Assembly: GCA_013373625.1 (NCBI GenBank)
Contig: JABXHM010000023.1
Location: 1-64,000, forward strand
From: Alteromonadaceae bacterium
GTDB lineage: Bacteria > Pseudomonadota > Gammaproteobacteria > Enterobacterales > Alteromonadaceae
Direction: 5' to 3'
DNA length: 64,000 bases
In this document: in pieces, positions 9,791-17,741 of the stretch
Numbering within the stretch: position 1 is the first letter of the stretch
Layout of the letters: each line of letters starts with the position of its first letter
The notes under the pieces: generated by a model
What the model was told of the DNA's origin: nothing
What the model saw: only the letters and a program-made list of their open reading frames with translations
The model's database searches: none
Position numbers and translations under genes: made by a program

Positions 9791-10534
9791 ATGAAATTAG
9801 ACGACGTCAAAAAACTGCATCAAAAAAAATACCGCTCGCAGTTTGGCTTTTACTTAGTAGAAGGCGAACATTTAGTGCAGGAGCTACAACGTTCAGCGCT
9901 AATGTCTGAAGCAATTACCGTATACGTAACCAACAGCTGGCGCGAGCGTGGCGTTGTGTTAGACGATCGTTTTGATGTCGTCACCGTGTCTGACCGACAA
10001 ATGGCCTCGCTCAGCGATACTAAAACGCCCCAGGGCATCATTGCGCGAGTTCCTTTGCAAACAAGCGTTGAGAAAATGACTGCAACGCAGGGTGAGCGCT
10101 GCGTTTATCTGCATGAAATTCAGGATCCGGGTAATTTAGGCACCATTTTGCGAACCCTTGCCTGGTTTGGCGGTTTTCGTCTGCTGCTCAGTCCTAACAG
10201 TGTCGATCCGTTTAATTCAAAAGCGGTACGCGCAAGTATGGGGGCGATTTTCCATGTGCCGGTAGAGTCAGAGGTAACCCTGGCGCAGTTGCAGGCAAAG
10301 TTTGACCGTTTCGCGTATCTTGATTTAAACGGTACGGATATTCATCACAGCACCTTTGCCGATTACCCGTGTTATCTGTTTGGTAATGAGGCCCGGGGCG
10401 TGCCCTCGGCCGCCTTGCAGGCAACCAGTGCCGAGGCATTTACCATCAGTGGCAGTGGCTGTATAGAATCACTGAATCTGGCCAGTGCGGTTGGTATTTG
10501 TGTGTATCAGCTGTCACATCCCCCTACCCAATAA
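9791..10534 (+). CDS. TrmH/SpoU-family RNA 2'-O-methyltransferase
   Basis: A 247-residue SPOUT methyltransferase with an N-terminal substrate-binding domain (VKKLHQKKYRSQFGFYLVEG, the typical SpoU_sub_bind start) and a C-terminal knotted catalytic domain. Motif 1 is NLGTILRTLAWFGG, motif 2 LFGNEARGV and motif 3 LNLASAVGICVYQL. It methylates a ribose in rRNA or tRNA, but the target cannot be assigned. The frame is open further upstream to 9524, but the ATG at 9791 begins the conserved domain directly. The gene is divergent from rlmE, grouping two rRNA/tRNA ribose methylases back to back. Confidence 0.92.
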   Translation: MKLDDVKKLHQKKYRSQFGFYLVEGEHLVQELQRSALMSEAITVYVTNSWRERGVVLDDRFDVVTVSDRQMASLSDTKTPQGIIARVPLQTSVEKMTATQGERCVYLHEIQDPGNLGTILRTLAWFGGFRLLLSPNSVDPFNSKAVRASMGAIFHVPVESEVTLAQLQAKFDRFAYLDLNGTDIHHSTFADYPCYLFGNEARGVPSAALQATSAEAFTISGSGCIESLNLASAVGICVYQLSHPPTQ

Positions 10535-10549
10535 GCGGTTAAAAGCCAG

Positions 10550-11554
10550 CTAGCGCCGACGCTGCTTCATTCTGCGGCTCTGCTCTTGTCGCTTTTCGTT
10601 GCGCTTTTCTTTGCGATCGAGTTTATCTGGCGTTAATGAGCCGTCTTTAAATTTCTGCTTACGCTTTGCTTTATCAGCGGCTTTCTTCTCGGCCGCAGCA
10701 ACCATTTCTATTTTTTCGCGAATGATCATATCAGGTGTTTCAAGTGTAACCTGGCCCAGCTTGCCAGCCTGCAACTCCGTTAGTAACACTTCACATATTT
10801 TGTGCAAATTAACTCTGCCACCGGCCATAATGGCGCCGCGACTTTTAGCCGCCGCTTCTAAAAACTCTATTTCAGTCTCGGGCAACTCATCTAACTTAAA
10901 GCGCTCTTTCATGGCCTCAGGATACGCCTTAATCAGATAGTCGGCGGCATAAAATCCCACATCGTCATATTCCATTGCGGTGTTTTTAACCGCGCCCGAC
11001 GCGGCAAGACGATAAATGGAGTTGGGATTTTCGAGTTTTGGCCAGAGGACGCCCGGCGTATCGTAAAGCACAATACCACCACCGATGTTAATGCGTTGCT
11101 GCGATTTGGTCACCGCGGGTTCGTTGCCGGTTTTGGCAATGATACGTTCAGCCAAAATATTGATTAAGGTTGATTTGCCGACATTAGGAATACCTGTGAT
11201 CATGGCATTTATCGACTTTACCGATGCATGTTTTTGGGCACATATACTCTGCACGAGTTTGATGATTTGTTTACTGTTTTCCGGATTATTAGTAGAAGTA
11301 GTAATGGTTTTGACCCCGCGCTCGCTTTCCAGATGCGCTTGCCATTGAGCTGTCAGTTCCGGATCAGCAAGGTCAAATTTATTGAGTATTTTAAGGACCG
11401 GTTTATCGCCTCTTACCTTGCTAATTTCCGGGTTTTCACTTGAATAAGGGATGCGTGCATCGAGTACTTCAATCAGGATATCAACCTGATTTATCGACTC
11501 TTTTATTTCTTTAAGGGCTTTGTGCATATGCCCCGGAAACCACTGTAAAGCCAC
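10550..11554 (-). CDS. ylqF: Ribosome biogenesis GTPase YlqF/RbgA
   Basis: A circularly permuted GTPase of 334 residues that acts in maturation of the large ribosomal subunit. The permuted order is visible: G4 NKFD first, then G1 GIPNVGKS, then G3 DTPG. The N-terminal QWFPGHMHKALKEI and DARIPYSSENP are family signatures. The last 60 residues are strongly basic (KRKQKF ... RRMKQRRR), suiting RNA binding. The start is GTG 11554 (VALQWFPGHM), which aligns with known starts and has AGGA six bases upstream; a TTG eight codons earlier is less likely. It converges with the TrmH-type gene, which ends 15 bases away. Confidence 0.93.
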   Translation of the reverse strand: MALQWFPGHMHKALKEIKESINQVDILIEVLDARIPYSSENPEISKVRGDKPVLKILNKFDLADPELTAQWQAHLESERGVKTITTSTNNPENSKQIIKLVQSICAQKHASVKSINAMITGIPNVGKSTLINILAERIIAKTGNEPAVTKSQQRINIGGGIVLYDTPGVLWPKLENPNSIYRLAASGAVKNTAMEYDDVGFYAADYLIKAYPEAMKERFKLDELPETEIEFLEAAAKSRGAIMAGGRVNLHKICEVLLTELQAGKLGQVTLETPDMIIREKIEMVAAAEKKAADKAKRKQKFKDGSLTPDKLDRKEKRNEKRQEQSRRMKQRRR

Positions 11555-11932
11555 ACGGACTGTCCTGTATAAACGCAATATAGGCGCAAGTTTACTGTAT
11601 TTAGGCTGTAAATGGGATTGTTGTAAGGAATAGTTTTACTCTATAGCTCAACCTAATTGCTTCAGCGGTGCGATGTTGAATGGCTCGAAGCGTCATCGCC
11701 GCTAACAATAGTGCTGCATAATTTGTTTGGCAAACCGCCACCTTTTCCACACAAAAAAAATGTAAACCGGAAAATCCACTTTCACGGTTCCCGGACTTGC
11801 AAAGGCCGGTCTGGAACACATCTTAGTTTTAAAGATTTCATGTGATAAACAAGGGTTCACGAGTGTTGTGTAAGTGCACTAAAAAACTAAATGCGCCCTC
11901 ATAATTAAGTTCCCCCCAACTTTAATGTAAAG
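11555..11932. other. Intergenic region without a supported gene
   Basis: A 378-base stretch between the ylqF start and the flgT end. It contains the ylqF promoter side and a weakly paired region around 11788-11818 (GTTCC ... GGAAC). The only sizeable open frame (11601-11819) has no ribosome-binding site and no recognisable protein character. Nothing else is supported. Confidence 0.5.
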
Positions 11933-13129
11933 CTATTTAGGTATAGCGAGTGAAGAATCAATGGCCATTACCGACTCGTTTTCAACTGGCGAAACCAAAT
12001 CAAAAATCTGACCTTCTAACCCCTGACCTAAGTGATTTGGTGTTATCTTAGCAGTGATTGCACTCAACGCTACAACATTAAAAAGTATGTCATCGTTTAA
12101 AGGTAAAAACTGTTGTGGAGAAGCGGCTTGCAACCGATACCTAAGTGATTGCTGCATAGCGAAAGTATCACCCACTTTTACACCATCTTGTTTACCTAGA
12201 TTGATAATGAAACCATCCGGATCACGGGCAATTATCTGACCAAGTTGACGTTCGCATTGCATTTTATCTGTGATATCGACAATGGCATCAGCAATACTGC
12301 CCAGGACACTTCGGCCATAGTGAGACTGCCAGAACAGGCTGCTATTTAAGTCCACCGGCTGATACAAGTCAAAATCCCAATCGGCTTCGATATGATAAGA
12401 GTCCTCCAGCACAACTTGCGACTGGAACACGTCCATAATATACAGACGCATTGTAAAGTTACGCTTCAATTTAGTGTTTTCTGTTAACCAAAGCCGCTCT
12501 GTTTGATTAAATAAACTGATATCACGAAGATAGCCAAATAGCACGTACTGAACGCCATATTCTCTTGCGAGAAACTCAGCCTTGGCAGTGAGCATTTGCT
12601 GATCAGCGACCTCCATAGGCGGTTTTTGCAAAACAGTCTGTCTGAGTAAATGGGCTTTAAAACCGTTATCAGACACATTAATTTGCTGCTCAAACCGTTT
12701 ACTCACATGTTGGCCAAAGGCCACTAAACTCCCCACTTTCGTGTGATGGGGAGTTTGAATGACGAAGGGGCTAATCAGTAAATGACGTCGATACTGCGAA
12801 GGCTGGCATTCGTGAAAAATGGCTAAGTCCACTTCAACCATTACGGTAAGAATATCGTTTTGAATTTGTTCGCTTACAACTTTAACGCGGCGCACCTCAC
12901 CTTGCGATTCAACCATCACCTGACTGCCTACCAATACGCCATTCAGTGAGACATCCTCTGCACTTACCATTGCGCCCGCCATATAGGAGGCGTTGGCAAT
13001 CGCATTTTTAATTGTCTGTTCGCGAACCTGTGCTAACGGCGCGTCGCCAATGGGCATACTCGCCTCGCCGTTATACCACTGAGATGCCATAACGTTGTGT
13101 GAAAAAAAGAGTAAAAACCACCACCGCAT
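11933..13129 (-). CDS. flgT: Flagellar assembly protein FlgT (H-ring component)
   Basis: A 398-residue periplasmic protein with an N-terminal signal segment (MRWWFLLFFSHNVMASQ) and the FlgT three-domain build: an N-terminal domain with QVREQTIKNAIANASYMAG, a middle beta domain, and a C-terminal domain ending in DPDGFIINLGKQDGVKVGD and QGQIFDLV-like blocks. In Vibrio, FlgT forms the H-ring around the LP ring and helps MotX/MotY assemble the sodium-driven polar motor. The start ATG 13129 is 10 bases after the flgH stop; an in-frame TTG at 13147 would overlap flgH. It is the last gene of the 14725-11933 unit, and no other flagellar genes are nearby. Confidence 0.86.
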   Translation of the reverse strand: MRWWFLLFFSHNVMASQWYNGEASMPIGDAPLAQVREQTIKNAIANASYMAGAMVSAEDVSLNGVLVGSQVMVESQGEVRRVKVVSEQIQNDILTVMVEVDLAIFHECQPSQYRRHLLISPFVIQTPHHTKVGSLVAFGQHVSKRFEQQINVSDNGFKAHLLRQTVLQKPPMEVADQQMLTAKAEFLAREYGVQYVLFGYLRDISLFNQTERLWLTENTKLKRNFTMRLYIMDVFQSQVVLEDSYHIEADWDFDLYQPVDLNSSLFWQSHYGRSVLGSIADAIVDITDKMQCERQLGQIIARDPDGFIINLGKQDGVKVGDTFAMQQSLRYRLQAASPQQFLPLNDDILFNVVALSAITAKITPNHLGQGLEGQIFDLVSPVENESVMAIDSSLAIPK

Positions 13130-13139
13130 CGTTGATAAC

Positions 13140-13892
13140 CTATCCAAGAATTGACAGAATCTTACTGATCAAAGAAGGTTCCTGATTGTCCTGTTGTCTC
13201 CCTTCGCCACTGTATTCAATGCGGGCATTGCCTAATTTAGTGGAACTAATCGTATTTTGCGGTGTAATATCTCTTGCGCGAATTTCCCCTGTCACCCTGA
13301 TAAACTCCTGGCCTTCGTTCAGGGTGATCCATTTTTCGCCCGCCACTACCAAGTTTCCATTCGTTAAAATATCGCTGACAAAAACATTTATTGTACCGAC
13401 CAGAGAATTGTTTTGCCGTGAATTAGAATTGCTTTTAAAGGCACTGTCCTGCTGATGATCCAGTTCGACATCTCCGCTATTGATGCGTAATGGACCGGCA
13501 GCTAACGTCAGTGGCTCAACGTTTAACTCGGCACTATTTGATTTCTTGAGTTCTTGCTGTTTGGAGGCACTGGTCTCTTCTTCAAGAACAAGTTGTACCA
13601 TGTCCCCAACTTGGTAGGGCCGATTCTGAATCAAAATACCAACAAAGTTATCACTATCAAATATCGATCCCGACGGTACTCGCAGCGCTGGTGTAGGCGT
13701 TGTTCTTATTGGAGCGTACTTCGGATGATCCGGTAACGAAGGGGTTGGCACCTTTTCGATTCTGGTCAGCGTTTTTTCAACGTTAGGATTGGTCGGTAAC
13801 GATTCGACTACCGACGGTGTCTCCTTTATGGGTGCCATACATCCGCCCAGCAAAACACCTATTAGCATTATCAAAGCAATATGTCGTTTCAT
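13140..13892 (-). CDS. flgH: FlgH-like flagellar L-ring lipoprotein
   Basis: A 250-residue outer membrane lipoprotein with signal and lipobox MKRHIALIMLIGVLLGGC. Residues after a Pro/Thr-rich linker follow the FlgH pattern: PSGSIFDSDNF, YQVGDMVQLVLEEETSASK, SLVGTINVFVSDILTNGNL, VVAGEKWITLNEGQEFIR and a final RIEYSGEG block. FlgH forms the L-ring bushing around the rod in the outer membrane. The sequence is rather divergent from the standard proteins, with a long linker of about 70 residues, so this may be a second FlgH. The ATG overlaps the TAA of the upstream gene (TAATG), meaning coupled translation. Confidence 0.85.
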   Translation of the reverse strand: MKRHIALIMLIGVLLGGCMAPIKETPSVVESLPTNPNVEKTLTRIEKVPTPSLPDHPKYAPIRTTPTPALRVPSGSIFDSDNFVGILIQNRPYQVGDMVQLVLEEETSASKQQELKKSNSAELNVEPLTLAAGPLRINSGDVELDHQQDSAFKSNSNSRQNNSLVGTINVFVSDILTNGNLVVAGEKWITLNEGQEFIRVTGEIRARDITPQNTISSTKLGNARIEYSGEGRQQDNQEPSLISKILSILG

Positions 13893-14725
13893 TAAAAGCC
13901 TCCATTTTTAAATGGAGAAGTAGAAAGACTCCCAACATTTTGTGTCATCTGCGGTGCACTTACCGGCAACTCAGTTTCTGGCGGCGCGTCTTCAGACATC
14001 ATGGAATTGAAAATGTCTGAGGCGAAGCTAGCAGCGTTGCCAATAATCGACTTACCACTTAACTGCTCCGTCGCAATATTGGCCGCCGTCAAGGCTAAGC
14101 CCGCCGGGCCATATAACATAAAACTGCCGGCGAAGGACGAGAACGCTTCAACGTTGTGATCGCTCACTTCCTGATAGATTTCAGAGACAACAGGAATATG
14201 GTTGAGCACGTTAACCGTGTCAAAAATATCATCCATACCAAATCCATCTTCACCAAATGTAACGTCTAAAATCGATGCTCCCAGGCTTTTCTCAGATGTG
14301 CCAACGCCTTCAGCAGCGGTACTTTCAATAGTGACTTGTTCAGCTGAAGTCGTTGTATCTGCAGCCTTCTGACTACTGGCCTGTGCGGAGGCTTGATACA
14401 ATGAAGCTGTGAGGGCTTGGAGTAAATTATTTTGAAAGGCACTAACAAGTTCTGACGAAATTACTTGGCTGTCCGGCGCACTGTCCAGCGCTGTTGATAT
14501 CGCATGATTCACAATGTGCGACAAAGGTTCTTGCACCGAACTACTCGTTGATGAACTTGCCTCGCCTGTTTGATGGCCATCGTTAGTCCCGGAGGAGTTT
14601 TCATCAGCGTCTGCCCAGGTAAATTGAGCAAGCAAGTTGTTGAAGAACCCCTCCGTTTGAGATTGCTGGGGAGGTGCAACTTCAGCGGCGTTATACACTT
14701 GATTAGGGGGTGAAATAATTTCCAT
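13892..14725 (-). CDS. Unrecognised protein encoded upstream of flgH
   Basis: A 277-residue acidic protein of no family I recognise. The N-terminal half is rich in Ser, Thr, Ala and Gln (for instance TGEASSSTSSSVQE) and looks disordered. The C-terminal half has a hydrophobic segment (FMLYGPAGLALTAANIA, about residues 205-221) and ends in a Pro/Ser-rich tail. There is no signal peptide, although it heads an operon of two exported flagellar proteins. That combination is common in substrates of the flagellar type III export route (inference). Its stop overlaps the flgH start by one base, so it is clearly translated together with flgH. It could be a rod, hook-length or ring accessory protein; no function is claimed. 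Confidence 0.6.
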   Translation of the reverse strand: MEIISPPNQVYNAAEVAPPQQSQTEGFFNNLLAQFTWADADENSSGTNDGHQTGEASSSTSSSVQEPLSHIVNHAISTALDSAPDSQVISSELVSAFQNNLLQALTASLYQASAQASSQKAADTTTSAEQVTIESTAAEGVGTSEKSLGASILDVTFGEDGFGMDDIFDTVNVLNHIPVVSEIYQEVSDHNVEAFSSFAGSFMLYGPAGLALTAANIATEQLSGKSIIGNAASFASDIFNSMMSEDAPPETELPVSAPQMTQNVGSLSTSPFKNGGF

Positions 14726-15149
14726 GACACACCTGTTCTGTTTCGAGTTCGCCAGTCAATTTAGCGACAAACACGCACTTAAGATGTATGGAATTTTTGC
14801 CTTTGTTGTTTGGGAATACCTTACAACCATGTCTCGATGCGGCGCTAACGCTTGTATCCGGGTGGGTAGCGGATCGACGCAAACATGTAAGTATTGCATC
14901 AACCTTATTGAGTTGACTCGCACCAACTGCTAGTCTTGGTGCCGAGGGTATAAGGCGTCGATTACTTCTCGGTCAGAGTAATAAATTGACGTTTGGTAGT
15001 GAATATTTGCGAGTTAAGATCGCAAAACAAAATACGCATTATCTGGGTTAAAGAAGTTATCGGAACAACTTCTGCAAACTTTAGATTTTTTTGATCCGAC
15101 ACAGTAAAGCAGGATGTTGAGACTGAGTCGAATATTGACTACATGACCT
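14726..15149. other. Divergent regulatory region, flagellar unit versus LysR
   Basis: A 424-base region serving as promoter side for both the flagellar three-gene unit (minus) and the LysR gene (plus). Neither a sigma-54 element (TGGCAC-N5-TTGCA) nor a sigma-28 element could be found by eye. The only clear structure is the dyad at 15006-15026. Confidence 0.5.
15006..15026. promoter_or_regulatory. Candidate LysR-type operator
   Basis: A perfect dyad, TTTGCGA-N7-TCGCAAA, about 124 bases before the LysR gene at 15150. The T-N11-A core and the position upstream of the regulator's own gene are as expected for a LysR autoregulation site. Confidence 0.5.
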
Positions 15150-16055
15150 ATGACCCTTGAGCAACTGAGGGCGTTCGAAGCTGTGGTAAAACACGGTTCA
15201 GTTCGAGCGGCCAGTCTACATATGCATAAATCTGCACCATCTATCAGTGCGTCGATCCGAGCGATTGAAGATACCCTGGCAATTGAACTATTTTCTCGAG
15301 AAAGCTATCGACTGGTCCTTACTTCAGAAGGAAATGCGTTCTATGATAAAGCCCGTGTTGCTTTGCGGTCAGTAACCGAACTCAATGGCTTTTCAAAGCA
15401 GAAATGGCGCAAGCCTCCGAGTAAATTTGTCATTACAGTCAGCCATTTTGTATCTGAATCTCACGTTGTCAGTTTTATTGGCAGGCTAAACAAGGCCTTT
15501 CCAACTATGCAGCTCAACTTGATGACTGAGACCTTTGTAAACATCGCCGAAGACGTGAACGCAGGAGCAACCGATATCGCCATTGCACCAATGAGCAGCG
15601 CGATTAGCAGTGAATTGGAGTTCAAGTACTTATTTTCCGTTGAGCGGGTCGCTGTTGCTTCTGCTCACAGTTCTATTGCCCAGTTACCTCAGCCCATTAA
15701 TGGCGCAGCATTACTGGACGAAACCCAGCTCGTACTAAAGGATGTGGAACAACATCCTCAACTGGCGTATAAATCGATAATTTCTGGTGCCAAAACATTT
15801 CTGGTTAATGATCTCAAAACGCAAAAATCGTTAATCATGGCGGGTGTCGGCTGGAGCTGGCTACCACGGCACATGGTCGAGACTGAATTGCGTAACGGCG
15901 AGATCGTATTACTGGATATTGACGGCTACTCTGTCGATACTATCGAACACTTCTTAGTAAGAAAACTCGAGGGCAATCACAGTGTAGTCTCTCAACGCAT
16001 ATGGAACGACGCCCAGTTATTGTCACCCAATGCTATCGATGACGCTTCGGCTTAA
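15150..16055 (+). CDS. LysR family transcriptional regulator
   Basis: A 301-residue regulator with an N-terminal winged helix-turn-helix (MTLEQLRAFEAVVKHGSVRA, then HKSAPSISASIRAIEDTL) and a C-terminal periplasmic-binding-like effector domain (from about residue 90). The helix reads SAPSISASIRAIE where many LysR proteins have TQPAVSRQIRALE. It ends with DDASA. The effector is unknown. It is followed by a 446-base gap before the DUF547 gene and is divergent from the flagellar unit; the dyad at 15006-15026 may be its binding site. Confidence 0.9.
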   Translation: MTLEQLRAFEAVVKHGSVRAASLHMHKSAPSISASIRAIEDTLAIELFSRESYRLVLTSEGNAFYDKARVALRSVTELNGFSKQKWRKPPSKFVITVSHFVSESHVVSFIGRLNKAFPTMQLNLMTETFVNIAEDVNAGATDIAIAPMSSAISSELEFKYLFSVERVAVASAHSSIAQLPQPINGAALLDETQLVLKDVEQHPQLAYKSIISGAKTFLVNDLKTQKSLIMAGVGWSWLPRHMVETELRNGEIVLLDIDGYSVDTIEHFLVRKLEGNHSVVSQRIWNDAQLLSPNAIDDASA

Positions 16056-16501
16056 TGCTTTGCATGGCGTAATGAAAGAGAGTCGTAAAGGCCTTGCCCT
16101 CCAATGAAGGCTAAGTCCTTATGACGCGTCACTGTAGTCTTTGCAGGCAATTGTAAAGATATCCTTAAGGGTTGCTTCAGTCACTGTCGCCTGACGCAAT
16201 CGGAGTGTGCCCAACCACAAAATTTCTTTGAAGCCTTTGTGAAAAGAACGGAAACCCCCTGTAAAGGCGCTCGAACTGTCCCGTATAAAACTAGTACAGG
16301 CGCACGTTAGCTGTATTGAGTCTTTCAATGGGATGTTTGTCAGTCTTCGCCATGATTTAACCAATAACAACGGTATGCTCAGTTTCGATAAACGAACTAA
16401 ATATAGTCCTAAGGACAGCTGTAATTTACCCTTGAAAGCAGTATAAATTACGTACTACACTGACAAAGCGATGGATATAAACAAACAAGGAAACTAAGGT
16501 T
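16056..16501. other. Intergenic region without a supported gene
   Basis: A 446-base stretch between the LysR and DUF547 genes. A minus-strand open frame at 16119-16370 begins with TTG, has no ribosome-binding site and matches nothing I know. A short palindrome GTCCTAAGGAC lies near 16409-16419, about 85 bases before the DUF547 gene. The DUF547 promoter should lie in the last 130 bases. Confidence 0.45.
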
Positions 16502-17602
16502 ATGTTTAGTAAAGTTAAATTAACTAAAGTACTCAGTATTGGCTGGATTTGCTCTGCGGTATTTACTGTTTCTGCAACGAGTGATAGGCCTGAAACCCAC
16601 TTGCATTTTGACAAGCACGCTCAACGAGCCACAGTAACAATAGATTACTCTGTTCTCAATCAGCTACTGCACGCTGGTGTACTCAATATGGGGCGTTCCA
16701 CCAGAAAATACGCAGATAAAGCAACGCCTTTAACCGGCACCAGAATGAGACAGCCGACAGATGGCGCGACCGAAAACGAAGCTAATCGCTTTTTTTACGA
16801 AAAATTAGCGCAGGAGCAGGAAAAAATTCTCAGACTGAGAAAGGAATTGGAGGCGATTCCAACTTTAACCCCGATGCACCTGTTAACCAAAGAGCAACAG
16901 TTAGCGTACTGGCTAAATCTTTACAATGTGACAGTTATTAATGAAATCGCGAAACTTTACCCGGTTGAGAGCTTCAGAGATTTACTGGAGGATGAAAACT
17001 CATTCTTTCAGCAAAAGCTGCTGAATGTGGAGGGCGTTAAACTGAGTTTAAACGATATTCATTACGATATTATCCCAGCGCTGTATCCCAAGGAACCACT
17101 GGTTATTTATGGTTTATATCAAGGCTATAAAGGTAGTCCTAATATTCGTAAAAAAGCCTACACCGGCAAAAATGTGTTCAAAAATTTAAAAGATAACGCC
17201 CAGGAATTTATCAACTCAAACCGAGGTACTCAGTTTAATGGCAGCAGTAATACGGTTAGAGTATCTAAGTACTACCAACGAAATGCAATGTTCTTTCCTG
17301 ATTTTCAGGAAGATCTTAAAAGCCATCTGATAACCTACGCAGACCCATATACCAGATCCAATATCGCACACAATGACGCCTTGGTAACTAATGTTAAAAA
17401 TTTCCGCATTGCCGATATTTATGGCACGTATCGAAACCATGAAGGCAGTGTCGCAACCAGTGCAACTCAGCACCGAAGCGATAAGTCTTATGCACAATTA
17501 CTAAAGATGAGAGAGCTCATGCGGATACGTGCAATTAACTTTGGTGGTGAAGGTAATGTAACAGTTACTGATTTGGAGTCGCCGGAAGAGAGCAATGATT
17601 AA
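16502..17602 (+). CDS. DUF547 domain secreted protein
   Basis: A 366-residue protein with a signal peptide (VLSIGWICSAVFTVSA) and a DUF547 domain, recognised by QLAYWLNLYNVTVINEIAKLY around residues 140-160 and the downstream IHYDIIPALYP segment. DUF547 proteins are widespread and without a firm biochemical role. Compared with typical members (about 260 residues) it has an extra region (QRNAMFFPDF onward) and a long charged tail. A ribosome-binding site (AAGG around 16487) precedes the ATG. It converges with the halogenase gene, separated by the hairpin at 17691-17722. Confidence 0.85.
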   Translation: MFSKVKLTKVLSIGWICSAVFTVSATSDRPETHLHFDKHAQRATVTIDYSVLNQLLHAGVLNMGRSTRKYADKATPLTGTRMRQPTDGATENEANRFFYEKLAQEQEKILRLRKELEAIPTLTPMHLLTKEQQLAYWLNLYNVTVINEIAKLYPVESFRDLLEDENSFFQQKLLNVEGVKLSLNDIHYDIIPALYPKEPLVIYGLYQGYKGSPNIRKKAYTGKNVFKNLKDNAQEFINSNRGTQFNGSSNTVRVSKYYQRNAMFFPDFQEDLKSHLITYADPYTRSNIAHNDALVTNVKNFRIADIYGTYRNHEGSVATSATQHRSDKSYAQLLKMRELMRIRAINFGGEGNVTVTDLESPEESND

Positions 17603-17690
17603 ATAACAAGCGACGAAGTTGCAAATCCGATGGAACAGCACGCACAACCAGAGCGAAAGTTATACCCGGATACGTCAATTGCACAATAAA

Positions 17691-17722
17691 GCCACAACGC
17701 TATAAGGCTAGTTCGTTGTGGC
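17691..17722. terminator. Bidirectional terminator-like hairpin
   Basis: A 9-bp perfect stem (GCCACAACG/CGTTGTGGC) with a 14-base loop between the convergent DUF547 and halogenase genes. It is followed by TTATTTTAT on the plus strand and TTTATT on the minus strand. Confidence 0.65.
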
Positions 17723-17741
17723 ACTTATTTTATAAAGCTTA

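Noticed and set aside
11601..11819. Minus-strand open frame of 72 codons next to ylqF
   Set aside because: No ribosome-binding site and no protein-like features; probably chance.
14726..15149. Sigma-54 or sigma-28 promoter for the flagellar unit
   Set aside because: No TGGCAC-N5-TTGCA or TAAA-N15-GCCGATAA element could be found by eye.
16119..16370. Minus-strand open frame of 83 codons between the LysR and DUF547 genes
   Set aside because: It starts with TTG, has no ribosome-binding site, an atypical amino acid content, and no recognisable homologue or transposase motif.
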